This document shows positions 28,961 through 37,667 of a DNA stretch of 64,000 nt, one piece after another. The position numbers were made by a program, and so were the translations under genes. Below the pieces are notes generated by a model. It made no database searches. It was not told the DNA's origin and saw nothing but the letters and a program-made list of their open reading frames with translations. Source of the DNA: Planctomycetales bacterium (GTDB lineage: Bacteria; Planctomycetota; Planctomycetia; Pirellulales; Pirellulaceae); contig JAGQOY010000010.1 in assembly GCA_020427005.1 (NCBI GenBank), positions 18,570 to 82,569 on the forward strand. The letters are read 5' to 3'. The first letter of the stretch is position 1. Each line of letters begins with the position of its first letter.

Positions 28961-30277
28961 GTGGTAGTTTTCTTGCTAATGGCGGTTGGACGCTTCGTTT
29001 TTCGAATTGGTTATACACTCAGGGAGAACCAGGGAAGGCAGGCAATGTTCGAGAAGCTTCAAGAGCTTCAGGCTCAGGGCATTGCCATTGACAGTAGCAT
29101 GGTTTCCCAACAGTACGTGGAGCGTACATCTGATGGAAATATCGATGGATGGAGCGAACTCTTGGCTAGTATAGAAGCCTCCGAGTTTCTAGACAGCACG
29201 AAAGGCATACCACGATTTGATCCTACGATAGAAATTGACGAGTCTGGTGACACGTTTGACACATCGGAAAACTGGCTTTTCGCCGAAGCAACCACGCGAT
29301 TGACGACAGAGTTCCATCATCTCGTTGAGCTGTCACGGCACCTTGCTGGTGATACCAACCCGACATACTTTCCGATTTTGTTTCAAGCGAATGAAACTCT
29401 GCTTCCAGAGGTGCAGAGCACTCGAACGATCGCAAGGCTATTACAGGCGGATTGCCAGCTGGCAATGTATGAGAAGGATGCGGAGCGAGCTGCAGATGAT
29501 ATTGTGGCCATGTTTGAGCTTTCGAAGCATGTTGATGCAGTGCCGTTTGTTGTTTCGCGCCTAGTTGGAATAGCCATGCGGCGGATGTCACTTGAAGCAC
29601 TTCAACATGCCATCGAGATCGATAGCCTGAGAGATGAACAGTTGCTGAATATTGATCAGGCGATTGCAAGTCACTGTGATATTGGCGATCGATGGCGGCG
29701 GATGATTCTCGATGAAATGTCCGTTCACTTACCCATTTTCGTCACACCACATTTATATATGGACACGGACATGACCATGCCTCCACGCGGTCATGATGCA
29801 CTGTATTTCATTGATGTCATGCTATCTGTCGCAGAAATACGCACCAGCGATTGGGTACGGTTCTACGACACAATTACGGCTCTGGAATCCAAGTTCGAAC
29901 AAGAAATGGATTCGACTCTTGGCATGGTAGATCACATTCTTGCGGGCCTCCTCATGCCTTCATTCAGCGCAGTCGCCGTTGCAATAGTCAATGACGTCCA
30001 GCTACATCGGCAAGCACGCATGGCGATTGCGGTACGCATCTATCAACACCAGCGCGGTGAATTCCCAGATAGTCTCAATAGTCTTCCGGAATCAACAAGA
30101 ACGCTTGTGCCATTTGGGGATAAGCCATTCGGTTACAGCATAGAGAACTCCAGAGCAACTATATGGGGATTTCAGCTTTCTCGCGAAGTTAGACGAACGC
30201 CAACAAGTCCACCTGGAATTGACATGACGAAACCCGAGTCACTTGGCAATGGCAAAGTGGTTTGGGAAATGAAGTAA
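28961..30277 (+). CDS. Hypothetical membrane-anchored protein, N-terminus probably frameshifted
   Basis: A 438-residue open frame that I do not recognise. It begins inside a transmembrane segment (VVVFLLMAVGRFVFRIGY) because GTG 28961 is the first start-like codon; the frame is open upstream and reads EPGRRVRWWLIIKVFVVV before it, so the real protein starts earlier. The only nearby ATG (28869) begins MTTAERFKSPLP in another frame, which suggests a 1-base deletion or 2-base insertion between about 28895 and 28915. The rest is soluble, alpha-helical and acidic (for instance about 100-250), resembling planctomycete proteins with one N-terminal anchor and a large periplasmic domain; a late helix at about 325-345 is mildly hydrophobic. 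No function offered. Confidence 0.7.
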   Translation: MVVFLLMAVGRFVFRIGYTLRENQGRQAMFEKLQELQAQGIAIDSSMVSQQYVERTSDGNIDGWSELLASIEASEFLDSTKGIPRFDPTIEIDESGDTFDTSENWLFAEATTRLTTEFHHLVELSRHLAGDTNPTYFPILFQANETLLPEVQSTRTIARLLQADCQLAMYEKDAERAADDIVAMFELSKHVDAVPFVVSRLVGIAMRRMSLEALQHAIEIDSLRDEQLLNIDQAIASHCDIGDRWRRMILDEMSVHLPIFVTPHLYMDTDMTMPPRGHDALYFIDVMLSVAEIRTSDWVRFYDTITALESKFEQEMDSTLGMVDHILAGLLMPSFSAVAVAIVNDVQLHRQARMAIAVRIYQHQRGEFPDSLNSLPESTRTLVPFGDKPFGYSIENSRATIWGFQLSREVRRTPTSPPGIDMTKPESLGNGKVVWEMK

Positions 30278-30618
30278 AGCAAGTGATACTTTCGTTGAAA
30301 GGGGGCGCTCATCAATTGTTGACTGGATTTCAGTAGGATTGGCTGCCAGTCTGTTAGCAAAAGATAGGCTAGAGGCACTGGAAGCCAAGCGGCACTTTAG
30401 TAGTTTTTGCTTTGACTAGAGTCGATCGCTCAACTCTCGGCAGCGTCATAGGGAAAGTATCGGACACGGAGCGTCCGTCAACAAAAAAACGAAATTTCGA
30501 TGCCAGTTTTTCCGAGCATTCGATGTCTCGACCGACGACGGATTGGAGCGCTTGGGGAGCATTGAACCTTATCCCTCTAGCCGGATGTTCAATATCTGCG
30601 CATGACTGTCTCAGATCA
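30278..30618. other. Intergenic stretch
   Basis: About 340 bases between convergent genes. A plus frame (30412-30663) runs into the 3' end of the ABC permease gene and shows no motif, so it was not called. No terminator-like hairpin with a T-run seen. Confidence 0.4.
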
Positions 30619-32796
30619 CTATGGACTGGCAGGCGAGACCAAAATGCGTTGATCGCGATCTAGGATTTCGATTCCTTGGCCACTTGGCTGCTGCAGATCA
30701 GTTCCGCAATGCTCGCAGACCAGGAAATCGACGCGACAAGGCGTCTGGCATCTGTGACAAGGCTCACGATAAACTAGAGGATAGATCGCGATGATCGCAA
30801 GGGGGCTGGCCATTCCTAGCAACGGCACTGACAGCGTCCATAACCACATCTGGTTTCTCGATAGTCCGCGCAGCTGCGCCGCGCGACGGATTAGCCACCA
30901 GGCCAGTAAGGTGACCGCGATAAATATTGCCACCGCAACGGTCGTTCCCATTGGACGCTCAGCCACATCATTTAGCAAATCAAGGGCATTGGGCTGATTC
31001 GTTAGATACATCCACGCTGAAACCGCCACGATCATCACAAATATGGCGCCTGGTATTGAACCGACAGTCACGCTCGTCAAACTGAGTTTGTCTTGAACCT
31101 TGAGAGGGTTCGAATTTGGATCGACCGTGAATGCGAAGCTAGTGTGGGTCCCGTCCGAATTTAAACGATAGACGACAGGCTCATGCCAGCGGGGACCGGT
31201 TATCGCGACTAGCAGATTTTGCGGCATCCAACCGATTGAAAAACTCTTTTCGTTTTGTAATTCGTTGGGAATGTCAAATTTGCGAACGAGTTCAAGATCA
31301 AGTCTGAGATTCATCGATCGCGAACGATCGATAGCAGTACCGGGCACTTGCGGAATGTACCAGTTCTCGCTTCCCGATTCGTCTACCAGCCGATATTCCT
31401 GCAACTGGTTTCCCGATCGTAGAACAACGCGGGGAGGCTGATTCTTGTTCGTGGCAATTAGACCGGCAGCATCGATTTTCATATCGAGGACGCGTCGCAG
31501 AGCGATGGGGTTGTTATCGACGAACCAAATACCTTCCAAATCCATAAGGGGATGAGGGTAACCTGCAATCGCAAGTCTGGAAAAGTGTTCCCAACCCGTC
31601 AGTGGATTGCCTTTGAATGGCTCACCTGACAACTCTCCGGCCGGGTGAATGCCATCTGCGGAAATGACATTGACCCATCGAATTTGGGGATATTGTTCGT
31701 AGCCGAGCAGGTATCCCCGCGTATCATAGGACAATCTCCACGGCATACCGATCGCGCCCACGGGTGGCATAAAGAATCCATCGCCGGTATAAGTGGGCCT
31801 AAGTGGTGCTACACTACCGAAGTCGGTAAACTCTCGACCTTTGGCATCACTCGCCATCGCATCAACGACAGCTGAGTCACTTACGATTTGGCCACCGATT
31901 ACGTCGACCGAATAGTTACCGAGCCTTGCCTCGTATTGTTGCAATTGCGACACTAACCAGATTTCTTCGGAATTCGGCTCGACCACCAACTTCATCCACG
32001 GAGCGGGAACGAAAATTTGGGATTGCGAAACCAGGTCGGCAATCAAGACGGAAAAGGCGACAGCTGTGAAGTAACAAATGGAGGCCCCAAACACCATGTA
32101 GGCCGGCAAAAGCCAACGCCCTCGCAATCGCGTATTCACTGTCGAGGCGGGCGGATCAGTTGCCAGTTCCCGCCAGCCTTGTCGAGCAACCAGTATCGTC
32201 CAGCCCAGCGCCGGTAGTGCGAACAAAAAGCACCAGCCGGCCCCAGGCAAGCCGCCCTGATACAGCCAAGCGTAGAACGGAACCAACATTGCGGCAGCAG
32301 GTACTAGCGGAAACACTCGAGTTCCCCACCAAGATGCGTTTCGGGCGAGCATCAACATGGCTGCCGGATGCATCGCAAATGCAACAAGCGAGAATACTAA
32401 TCCTGGCACGACTTGCGCTGGGCGCATAGGGAATTGCCACATGCCTTGAAAGCCGATACAACACGCCAGTCCCAACACTGGAATGACAATCGACACTATG
32501 TAAATGACAAACCCTGCTCCAAGTTTGGCCCCATACAGATCACTTGCTGTCACGCCACGGTGACTCAGGTACGCGCTCGCCGCAGGTTGTAGATCTCGAT
32601 ATGCCTGTACGATACCAAGCGCGAAGGCCAGCAGGGGAGTTACAATCGCCAAGTGCGTGACGAGTCCCGTGGCCATTAATGGACCGCTGCCATTGCGATT
32701 CGACCACACAGACAAGCAAATCACCGTAATCACCAGCAAACCCAATGGAAGCCAGCGAAGATTTTCGCGAAGTTCCTTCCAAACCAGCGGTTTCAT
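30619..32796 (-). CDS. ABC-2-type permease with large extracytoplasmic domain and C-terminal zinc ribbon
   Basis: A 725-residue membrane protein. The first ~250 residues are six transmembrane segments that start with KELRENLRWLPLGLLVI, the usual opening of ABC-2-type exporters. A long soluble part follows (about 265-590) rich in beta-strand-like Trp/Gly patterns that could be a propeller-like domain; then two or three more helices (about 590-680). The C-terminus carries CHRCQTPCRVDFLVCEHCG, a four-Cys zinc ribbon, in the cytoplasm. Ordinary ABC-2 permeases are half this size. It overlaps the ATPase gene by four bases (32793-32796), so the pair forms one transporter. The exported substrate is unknown. 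Confidence 0.82.
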   Translation of the reverse strand: MKPLVWKELRENLRWLPLGLLVITVICLSVWSNRNGSGPLMATGLVTHLAIVTPLLAFALGIVQAYRDLQPAASAYLSHRGVTASDLYGAKLGAGFVIYIVSIVIPVLGLACCIGFQGMWQFPMRPAQVVPGLVFSLVAFAMHPAAMLMLARNASWWGTRVFPLVPAAAMLVPFYAWLYQGGLPGAGWCFLFALPALGWTILVARQGWRELATDPPASTVNTRLRGRWLLPAYMVFGASICYFTAVAFSVLIADLVSQSQIFVPAPWMKLVVEPNSEEIWLVSQLQQYEARLGNYSVDVIGGQIVSDSAVVDAMASDAKGREFTDFGSVAPLRPTYTGDGFFMPPVGAIGMPWRLSYDTRGYLLGYEQYPQIRWVNVISADGIHPAGELSGEPFKGNPLTGWEHFSRLAIAGYPHPLMDLEGIWFVDNNPIALRRVLDMKIDAAGLIATNKNQPPRVVLRSGNQLQEYRLVDESGSENWYIPQVPGTAIDRSRSMNLRLDLELVRKFDIPNELQNEKSFSIGWMPQNLLVAITGPRWHEPVVYRLNSDGTHTSFAFTVDPNSNPLKVQDKLSLTSVTVGSIPGAIFVMIVAVSAWMYLTNQPNALDLLNDVAERPMGTTVAVAIFIAVTLLAWWLIRRAAQLRGLSRNQMWLWTLSVPLLGMASPLAIIAIYPLVYREPCHRCQTPCRVDFLVCEHCGTDLQQPSGQGIEILDRDQRILVSPASP

Positions 32797-33728
32797 GATT
32801 CTGTTCCCGTGTAAAACGAATGGCCGACACGTGATCGAGAAAGGTAGGCGAGTACCGCTTCTTCGAAGTTCACATCAGCAGGCTCTAGCCTTTCGGCAAG
32901 CGTTTCCAGTGTATCCATAGCCTCAGTGCTTGGATCGGCAATGGTGATGTGCCAGCGGTTGCCAAGACTGCGACAATGAACCAAACCGGGAATGCTGTGC
33001 TGTGACAGTGGATTCTGCTCGCAGTGGACAATCCAGGCTCCGACCCGCTGCAGAAAGTCATCTAAGGTGCTGTCCACCAGCATTCTTCCGTCGACCATCA
33101 ATGCCACTCGATCAGCGACCCGCTCCACATCATCGAGCAGATGGCTGCTCAGTAAGACGGTGCAATTGCCGGATTCACTGAACTCGACGATTGTTTCATT
33201 CAGCGCACGGCGGCTGACCGGATCGAGTCCTAGCGCGGGGTCATCGAGAATCAACAGTTCGGGCTCTGTCGCTAGCGTTGAGGCCAACGATACGCCGGCC
33301 CGCTGGCCGCGGCTAAGCCACGAAACTTTCGCTTCAGTATCGATGCCAAAGCGCCGCACGGCCTGGTCGAACAAGTTGCCGTCCCACGATGCGTGCGTCT
33401 GACGGCCAAACCGTTCACAATCCCGCACTCTCATCCAAGGATATAAGAAGTGACCTTCGGTCGTATGTCCAATGCGGCAACGTGTCTCGGGAGTCAGATG
33501 GCGGCTGTCGATGCCCAGAACCTCAGACTCACCGCGAGTCGGATCGAGAAACCCTAGTAGCATCCGAATGGTCGTTGTTTTGCCTGCACCATTGAGCCCT
33601 AAGAGACCTACGACGCTGCCGCGTCTTACAGAAAAGTCCAGATCACGCACGACCGCTCGGTGACCGAAGTAGCGAGTCAATCGCTTGGTGCGAATCACAA
33701 GAGTATCTGTCACGTGTTCAACCCTCAC
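32793..33728 (-). CDS. ABC transporter ATP-binding protein (YtrB-like)
   Basis: A 311-residue ATPase: Walker A GLNGAGKTTT (residues 44-53), signature LSRGQRAG (LSRGQ in place of LSGGQ, the form seen in YtrB-type proteins), Walker B LLILDDPALGLD with Asp where Glu is standard (LDDP in place of LDEP), and H-loop VLLSSHLLDDVE. The Asp for Glu at the catalytic base is notable, but it is common in this subfamily (known to me from YtrB-type exporters). Start is GTG 33728, overlapping the stop of the regulator gene as GTGA; the stop overlaps the permease start as ATGA. Probably forms a homodimer with two permeases. Confidence 0.9.
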   Translation of the reverse strand: MRVEHVTDTLVIRTKRLTRYFGHRAVVRDLDFSVRRGSVVGLLGLNGAGKTTTIRMLLGFLDPTRGESEVLGIDSRHLTPETRCRIGHTTEGHFLYPWMRVRDCERFGRQTHASWDGNLFDQAVRRFGIDTEAKVSWLSRGQRAGVSLASTLATEPELLILDDPALGLDPVSRRALNETIVEFSESGNCTVLLSSHLLDDVERVADRVALMVDGRMLVDSTLDDFLQRVGAWIVHCEQNPLSQHSIPGLVHCRSLGNRWHITIADPSTEAMDTLETLAERLEPADVNFEEAVLAYLSRSRVGHSFYTGTES

Positions 33729-34102
33729 TTCAATTCCTCCAGTTTGGCCTGCATCCGTGCAAGAATCTCATCGCTGGTGAAATCCAGCACTAAGCCAGCG
33801 CTAACTGCTGCGTCAAGCGCTTCATCGAGTCGCCGCGTCCGTTCGGCTCTGGTAAACACATTTCGTCGCTTGGCAACGAATGCACCACGCCCGGGCTGGG
33901 ATTCAAGTACGCCATCCCGAATGAGTTCAGCGTACGCTTTGGCAACCGTATTTGGATTTACGACCAGTTCCTTGGCCAAAACTCGTACGCTTGGCATTGC
34001 GTCGCCGATGGACAGTTCGCCAGAAACCACAGCCCGCCGTACCTGGTCAGCGATCTGACGATAGATCGCGGCACTGCTGCCGGGAATCACTCGTATCTGC
34101 AT
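33725..34102 (-). CDS. GntR-family transcriptional regulator (YtrA-like)
   Basis: A 125-residue regulator made of a winged helix-turn-helix (residues ~10-78: IYRQIADQVRRAVVSGELSI, MPSVRVLAKELVVNPNTVAKAYAEL, GRGAFVAKR) and a short helical tail (about 85-125) with no ligand domain, as in the YtrA subfamily. Start ATG 34102 has GAGGT upstream; the longer frame to 34162 would begin within the -10 box of the promoter at 34132-34175 and is excluded by it. First gene of a three-gene operon with ABC ATPase and permease, whose expression it likely represses (inference from family and operator). Confidence 0.9.
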   Translation of the reverse strand: MQIRVIPGSSAAIYRQIADQVRRAVVSGELSIGDAMPSVRVLAKELVVNPNTVAKAYAELIRDGVLESQPGRGAFVAKRRNVFTRAERTRRLDEALDAAVSAGLVLDFTSDEILARMQAKLEELK

Positions 34103-34131
34103 CACTACCTCACAACAAACTTGACGAACTA

Positions 34132-34175
34132 CTGTACTAGCACTCATAGTACAGGTGGACAACCAGGAAAGTCAA
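34132..34175 (-). promoter_or_regulatory. Promoter with overlapping operator of the GntR/ABC operon
   Basis: Read on the minus strand: TTGACT (34170-34175), an 18-base spacer, TACTAT (34146-34151). The perfect inverted repeat CTGTACTA-7-TAGTACAG (34132-34154) covers the -10 box and the likely start of transcription. The regulator ATG is at 34102, about 37 bases downstream of the -10 end. TGTACTA-type palindromes are the known kind of site for YtrA-type GntR proteins. Confidence 0.75.
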
Positions 34176-34792
34176 CAGTAATGACAAGAGAATTTAAAAT
34201 TTGCTGTCGCCGCGAAATTGCAGCAGGTTGGCTTTTGTATTGTCTGCGCTGTCTCAGCAAGAGCTGCGGCTAGTTGTGAAAGACTGACAACCGCCAAACT
34301 GAGGGACTTAGTTAGCAGTGCTAATGGATGCGAAAACAATGGTGCCGCTGGTTTTGTTATTGCGATCCAGTCATGAGGATGTGTTTGCCATGGATCCTAT
34401 CTATGGCAAATAGATAGATGGTTTTAAGAAGATTTTTTCAAACCTCGGTGAAAGGATAGTTTGGATGCGCCTGTATTCAACGAAAGGTGTCTAAATCCTC
34501 CTTAACTTCGTCCGAGACACCGGCTCGAATTTGAGAGATAATAAGACACTTCTCGCTGATCGAGGTTTTTCCCTCACCGTCGCTGGAGCTCCGATCCTTC
34601 CTTCCGAAAGTCACGTCGAATTCCAACGTAACTTTCGACGGGAGGGTGAGTTGCGTTTGATAATTCCGGTGTTCATCGAGAACGGTCGATAGTAGTCATG
34701 TGGGTTACGAACAGCTCGATTTTTCAAGCGTATGATTAAGCGAGCTTGGCGGTCAATTTTATTGGTTGTGCATAAAGCGAAACAACAGAAGT
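34176..34792. other. Intergenic region with a REP-like hairpin
   Basis: About 620 bases between divergent genes. Apart from the regulator promoter (previous entry) it holds one REP-like hairpin (34595-34655). No gene supported. Confidence 0.45.
34595..34655. repeat. REP-like hairpin, divergent member
   Basis: CGAAAGT-C-ACGT and ACGT-A-ACTTTCG (34605-34637) pair around a 9-base loop, flanked by CCTTC and GGGAGGGTGAG like the other members at 10.3, 10.6 and 23.4 kb. Confidence 0.55.
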
Positions 34793-36061
34793 ATGTGGGA
34801 CTTAATTATTTTAGGAGGTGGTGCAGCAGGGCTGTGGGCGGCAGGAACGGCAGCCTCGCTTGGCGTGCGGACCCTAGTTTTAGAGAAAAACAAAAAGCCA
34901 GGTGTAAAGATACTCATGTCTGGAGGTACACGTTGTAATCTAACGCACAACTGTGGCATCGATGGCATTTTGTCGGCATTTGGAAATCAAGGACGCTTCC
35001 TCAAACCGGCGCTACACGTTCTTTCTCCTCAACAGATAATATCCAGCTTCAATCAGCTGGGCGTAGCCACGAAGATCGAGGATAGTGGCAAGGTATTCCC
35101 AGTGAGCGATCGCGCAATCGACGTGCGCGACGCGTTAGTCCATCGGTTACTTTCCCATGGTGCGACGTTGGCATGTGGAGAAGCAGTGAATCAAGTCAGG
35201 CCAGCAGGTAACCAAGAGAACACTTGGGAGATAACAACGATAAAGGCAAATTATCAGTCACGATTTGTACTGGTGTGCTGCGGAGGACTTAGCTTTCCGG
35301 GATGTGGCACAACGGGTGACGGCTATGCTTGGGCATCTGCAATGGGGCATACCGTGGTACCTACCTGCCCTGCACTGACGCCACTTTTGAGCTCTGCCGA
35401 GTGGGTACATTCGCTGACTGGTATTACACAAAATGACGTGTTAGTACGAGTTCAAATTGACGGTAGTAAGGAGAAAGATCCACGGATGTCGTCGCGGGGT
35501 GGTTTCCTGTGGACTCACTTCGGCTGTTCTGGCCCAGCACCGATGAACGTTTCTCGTTTCGTTTCCCAGTTGTCCCCCGGACAGCAAGCCAGCTTGGTAG
35601 TAGATTTGGTCCCCAACCTTTCCGAAGTGGAATTGCAAAACCTCTTTTCCCCAGATAGGCAAGCTCGTCGACAAATACAGAGCCAACTTCAGAGTTTCGT
35701 CCCCAGAAAACTTGCTGAGCGACTAATGTTTCGCGCTCACATCGCGGAGGGAGTCACATTGGCAGAACTGCCACGCAAAGGTCGGCAATCACTGCTAGAG
35801 GATCTCAAGCGACTGCCGATTCCCATATGTGGAACACGCGGCTATGCCAAAGCCGAAGTTACGCGAGGGGGCGTAAAAACGCAGGAAGTCAATCCGCAAA
35901 CGATGGAAAGCCGATGTGTTTCAGGTTTGTATTTGGCTGGTGAGATTCTAGATATTGATGGACCAATCGGTGGATTCAACTTTCAGGCAGCATTTAGTAC
36001 TGGGCACTTGGCCGCCCATAATATCGCGAAGGCTTTGAAAGCAAGTTCCATTACCGATTGA
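34793..36061 (+). CDS. HI0933/YhiN-family FAD-dependent oxidoreductase
   Basis: A 422-residue soluble flavoprotein. The N-terminal FAD-binding Rossmann motif is LIILGGGAAGLWAAG; the family signature GVKILMSGGTRCNLTHN follows, then FPVSDRAIDV, CCGGLSFPGCGTTGDGYAWA, and the C-terminal GEILDIDGPIGGFNFQAAF with the last FAD contacts. Members of this family bind FAD; the substrate is not established. Start ATG 34793 (MWDLIILGGG) gives the usual immediate Rossmann start; ATG-like TTG/GTG codon 34766 would add nine residues. The 3' end overlaps the convergent small membrane protein gene by 114 bases. Confidence 0.9.
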   Translation: MWDLIILGGGAAGLWAAGTAASLGVRTLVLEKNKKPGVKILMSGGTRCNLTHNCGIDGILSAFGNQGRFLKPALHVLSPQQIISSFNQLGVATKIEDSGKVFPVSDRAIDVRDALVHRLLSHGATLACGEAVNQVRPAGNQENTWEITTIKANYQSRFVLVCCGGLSFPGCGTTGDGYAWASAMGHTVVPTCPALTPLLSSAEWVHSLTGITQNDVLVRVQIDGSKEKDPRMSSRGGFLWTHFGCSGPAPMNVSRFVSQLSPGQQASLVVDLVPNLSEVELQNLFSPDRQARRQIQSQLQSFVPRKLAERLMFRAHIAEGVTLAELPRKGRQSLLEDLKRLPIPICGTRGYAKAEVTRGGVKTQEVNPQTMESRCVSGLYLAGEILDIDGPIGGFNFQAAFSTGHLAAHNIAKALKASSITD

Positions 36062-36334
36062 ATCAAATCTGCTCGCCGTGAACTGTAGGGATCCATAGGA
36101 CTTGCCTTCGCGTATTCGAACCGCGACCATCAAGCTGAAAACCAAAAGGCTTACCAAGGCAACGCCATTAAGGACCGTGATGAAATCGAAGAGCCTTTTC
36201 CCAATTAGGCAATTCACTAACGCCTCAACCGAGCCTAGCACTCCAGCTGCAAATGTAATTAAGGCTACTATCATCCGAATCGAGCATTGATTCCTACGGA
36301 CTAAATTCTTGCGATCTTGAATTGTAAGCATCAT
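35948..36334 (-). CDS. Small hypothetical membrane protein
   Basis: A 128-residue open frame with two clear transmembrane segments: about 21-44 (MIVALITFAAGVLGSVEALV) and 49-74 (FDFITVLNGVALVSLLVFSL). The C-terminal 40 residues are read antisense to the FAD protein's 3' end (35948-36061) and are likely not conserved. A different reading of the same start region, MGTTNDAYNSRSQEFSP, would need a frameshift to join, so the N-terminus is uncertain. No family recognised. Moderate confidence that a small membrane protein is encoded. Confidence 0.45.
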   Translation of the reverse strand: MMLTIQDRKNLVRRNQCSIRMIVALITFAAGVLGSVEALVNCLIGKRLFDFITVLNGVALVSLLVFSLMVAVRIREGKSYGSLQFTASRFDSIGNGTCFQSLRDIMGGQVPSTKCCLKVESTDWSINI

Positions 36335-36672
36335 TAGTTGTACCCATCCCTGTGTGTCGGATGATTACGAAACTAGGCAAAAACAAAAAGACAGCCGCAT
36401 GCACTTGGGGCACGACTTGGCGATTTTCGGTTGTCGGTTGTTTTGTTCAACCCAAAACTTACTTGCTCCCAATTCCGACCCGGAATCTGTGTGCTAGATT
36501 TTGGTTGGAATTACGTTGCTACTGAATGGGTAGAGCGGCAAAGCCCGATGGTCTGTGTCGGATGTATCGAATATACCGAAACAGTCCATGCAAATCATTG
36601 AGTCTTTGTTCATTCTTTCCCGAAACCAAAATCAACACCGTTTGGGACTACAGCTAGGAGTCAACGCGAAAC
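36335..36672. other. Intergenic stretch
   Basis: About 340 bases without a gene, upstream of an orphan gene. Nothing recognised beyond possible promoters. Confidence 0.4.
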
Positions 36673-37581
36673 ATGCCAGATAAACGTGAAATGGAACTGC
36701 AAAAGTTGAAAGACAAATTCGTTGAACGGTTTCGAAATATGATGCAACAAGAGGGCGGCACCTCGAGTTCAACAAATGATGAGCTGGCAGACGAGTTATG
36801 GAAGGTCTTCGTAGGTGTAGTGATGGGTGAGCGAGGCATGTCGAAGGATGGTCGAGAAGTATTCGCCGACAATCAAATCCCAACGCAAATAGTCGGTGGA
36901 CGACCCATGCGTCAGAACGCGATGACGAACCCACATCATTACAGTATTCAGCCGACCCATGGACAACCTGCCAAGGGGCCGCTGGAGAAGTATGAGACGA
37001 AAATGAGCGAAATGTTCAATTTGCTAACAGCTTCCCTAAAAGGATTGTCCATGCAGCAATTCAATAGGTATAACAAATTCGCATTTTGGCAAGGATTGGG
37101 CGCCAAGGAAGTGGCGACGAAATCACTTGCCTCTGGCATACTGGCGCTGGAGTCCTCAAATATTGGTTGCCTGTTCGATGATCTTGGAAGTATCAAAAAG
37201 GGCAAGCCCGATGATTGGGATCCTGAACTGTGGACCGAATTGTCGCGAGCCTATGCTAGCATGGTGATTCATTCAGTTTTTCTACGACCGCACGATAAAG
37301 TAGAAATCCATGTCTTTTGTGGAACGGATTTTAAGAATCCAAGCTACAACATCTGGAATACGGTGGAAAATTCTACACTGCGCGTCGTCTGCGAAAGATT
37401 CCGCAAGTCGCAAACGGACCTCGACAGGCTAGTTACGTACCGCGCCGTGGCAGGCAAAGGAGCCTCAGTCGACTGGAGTAAGAACCATGGAGGGATTCCA
37501 GGTACATGGAACGAAGCCAAGACTCCGATGGAAATTGTAACTTATCAAGAGACTCAAGCTTCTCTTCAGACTAGTGCATGA
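36673..37581 (+). CDS. Hypothetical cytoplasmic protein (orphan)
   Basis: A 302-residue protein without signal peptide, membrane segment or motif that I recognise. The first ~60 residues are charged and helical (KREMELQKLKDKFVERFRNM, ELADELWKVFVGVVMGE) and could form a coiled coil; a Pro/His/Gln-rich linker follows (about 75-100). The C-terminal two-thirds (about 105-290) read like a folded alpha/beta domain: FAFWQGLGAKEVATKSLASG, WTELSRAYASMVI, KVEIHVFCGTDFKNPSYNIWN. The last four bases of the frame (GTGA/ATGA type) touch another open frame, but the real next gene probably starts at 37668. Upstream spacing fits a stand-alone or two-gene unit. Function unknown; could be worth a sensitive profile search. 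Confidence 0.75.
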   Translation: MPDKREMELQKLKDKFVERFRNMMQQEGGTSSSTNDELADELWKVFVGVVMGERGMSKDGREVFADNQIPTQIVGGRPMRQNAMTNPHHYSIQPTHGQPAKGPLEKYETKMSEMFNLLTASLKGLSMQQFNRYNKFAFWQGLGAKEVATKSLASGILALESSNIGCLFDDLGSIKKGKPDDWDPELWTELSRAYASMVIHSVFLRPHDKVEIHVFCGTDFKNPSYNIWNTVENSTLRVVCERFRKSQTDLDRLVTYRAVAGKGASVDWSKNHGGIPGTWNEAKTPMEIVTYQETQASLQTSA

Positions 37582-37667
37582 GGTTTGGTACATTGAGGCT
37601 GACCTGTTATTCATGGTGCACGCGATCAGCGTACAGCGTTAGTCCCATTCTTGAGAGGAAAAGACGG

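Noticed and set aside
30412..30663. Open frame of 83 codons between convergent genes
   Set aside because: Runs into the permease gene end and has no motif or ribosome binding site.
34103..34162. Longer start of the GntR regulator at 34162
   Set aside because: Would start within the -10 region and operator; ATG 34102 has a ribosome binding site.
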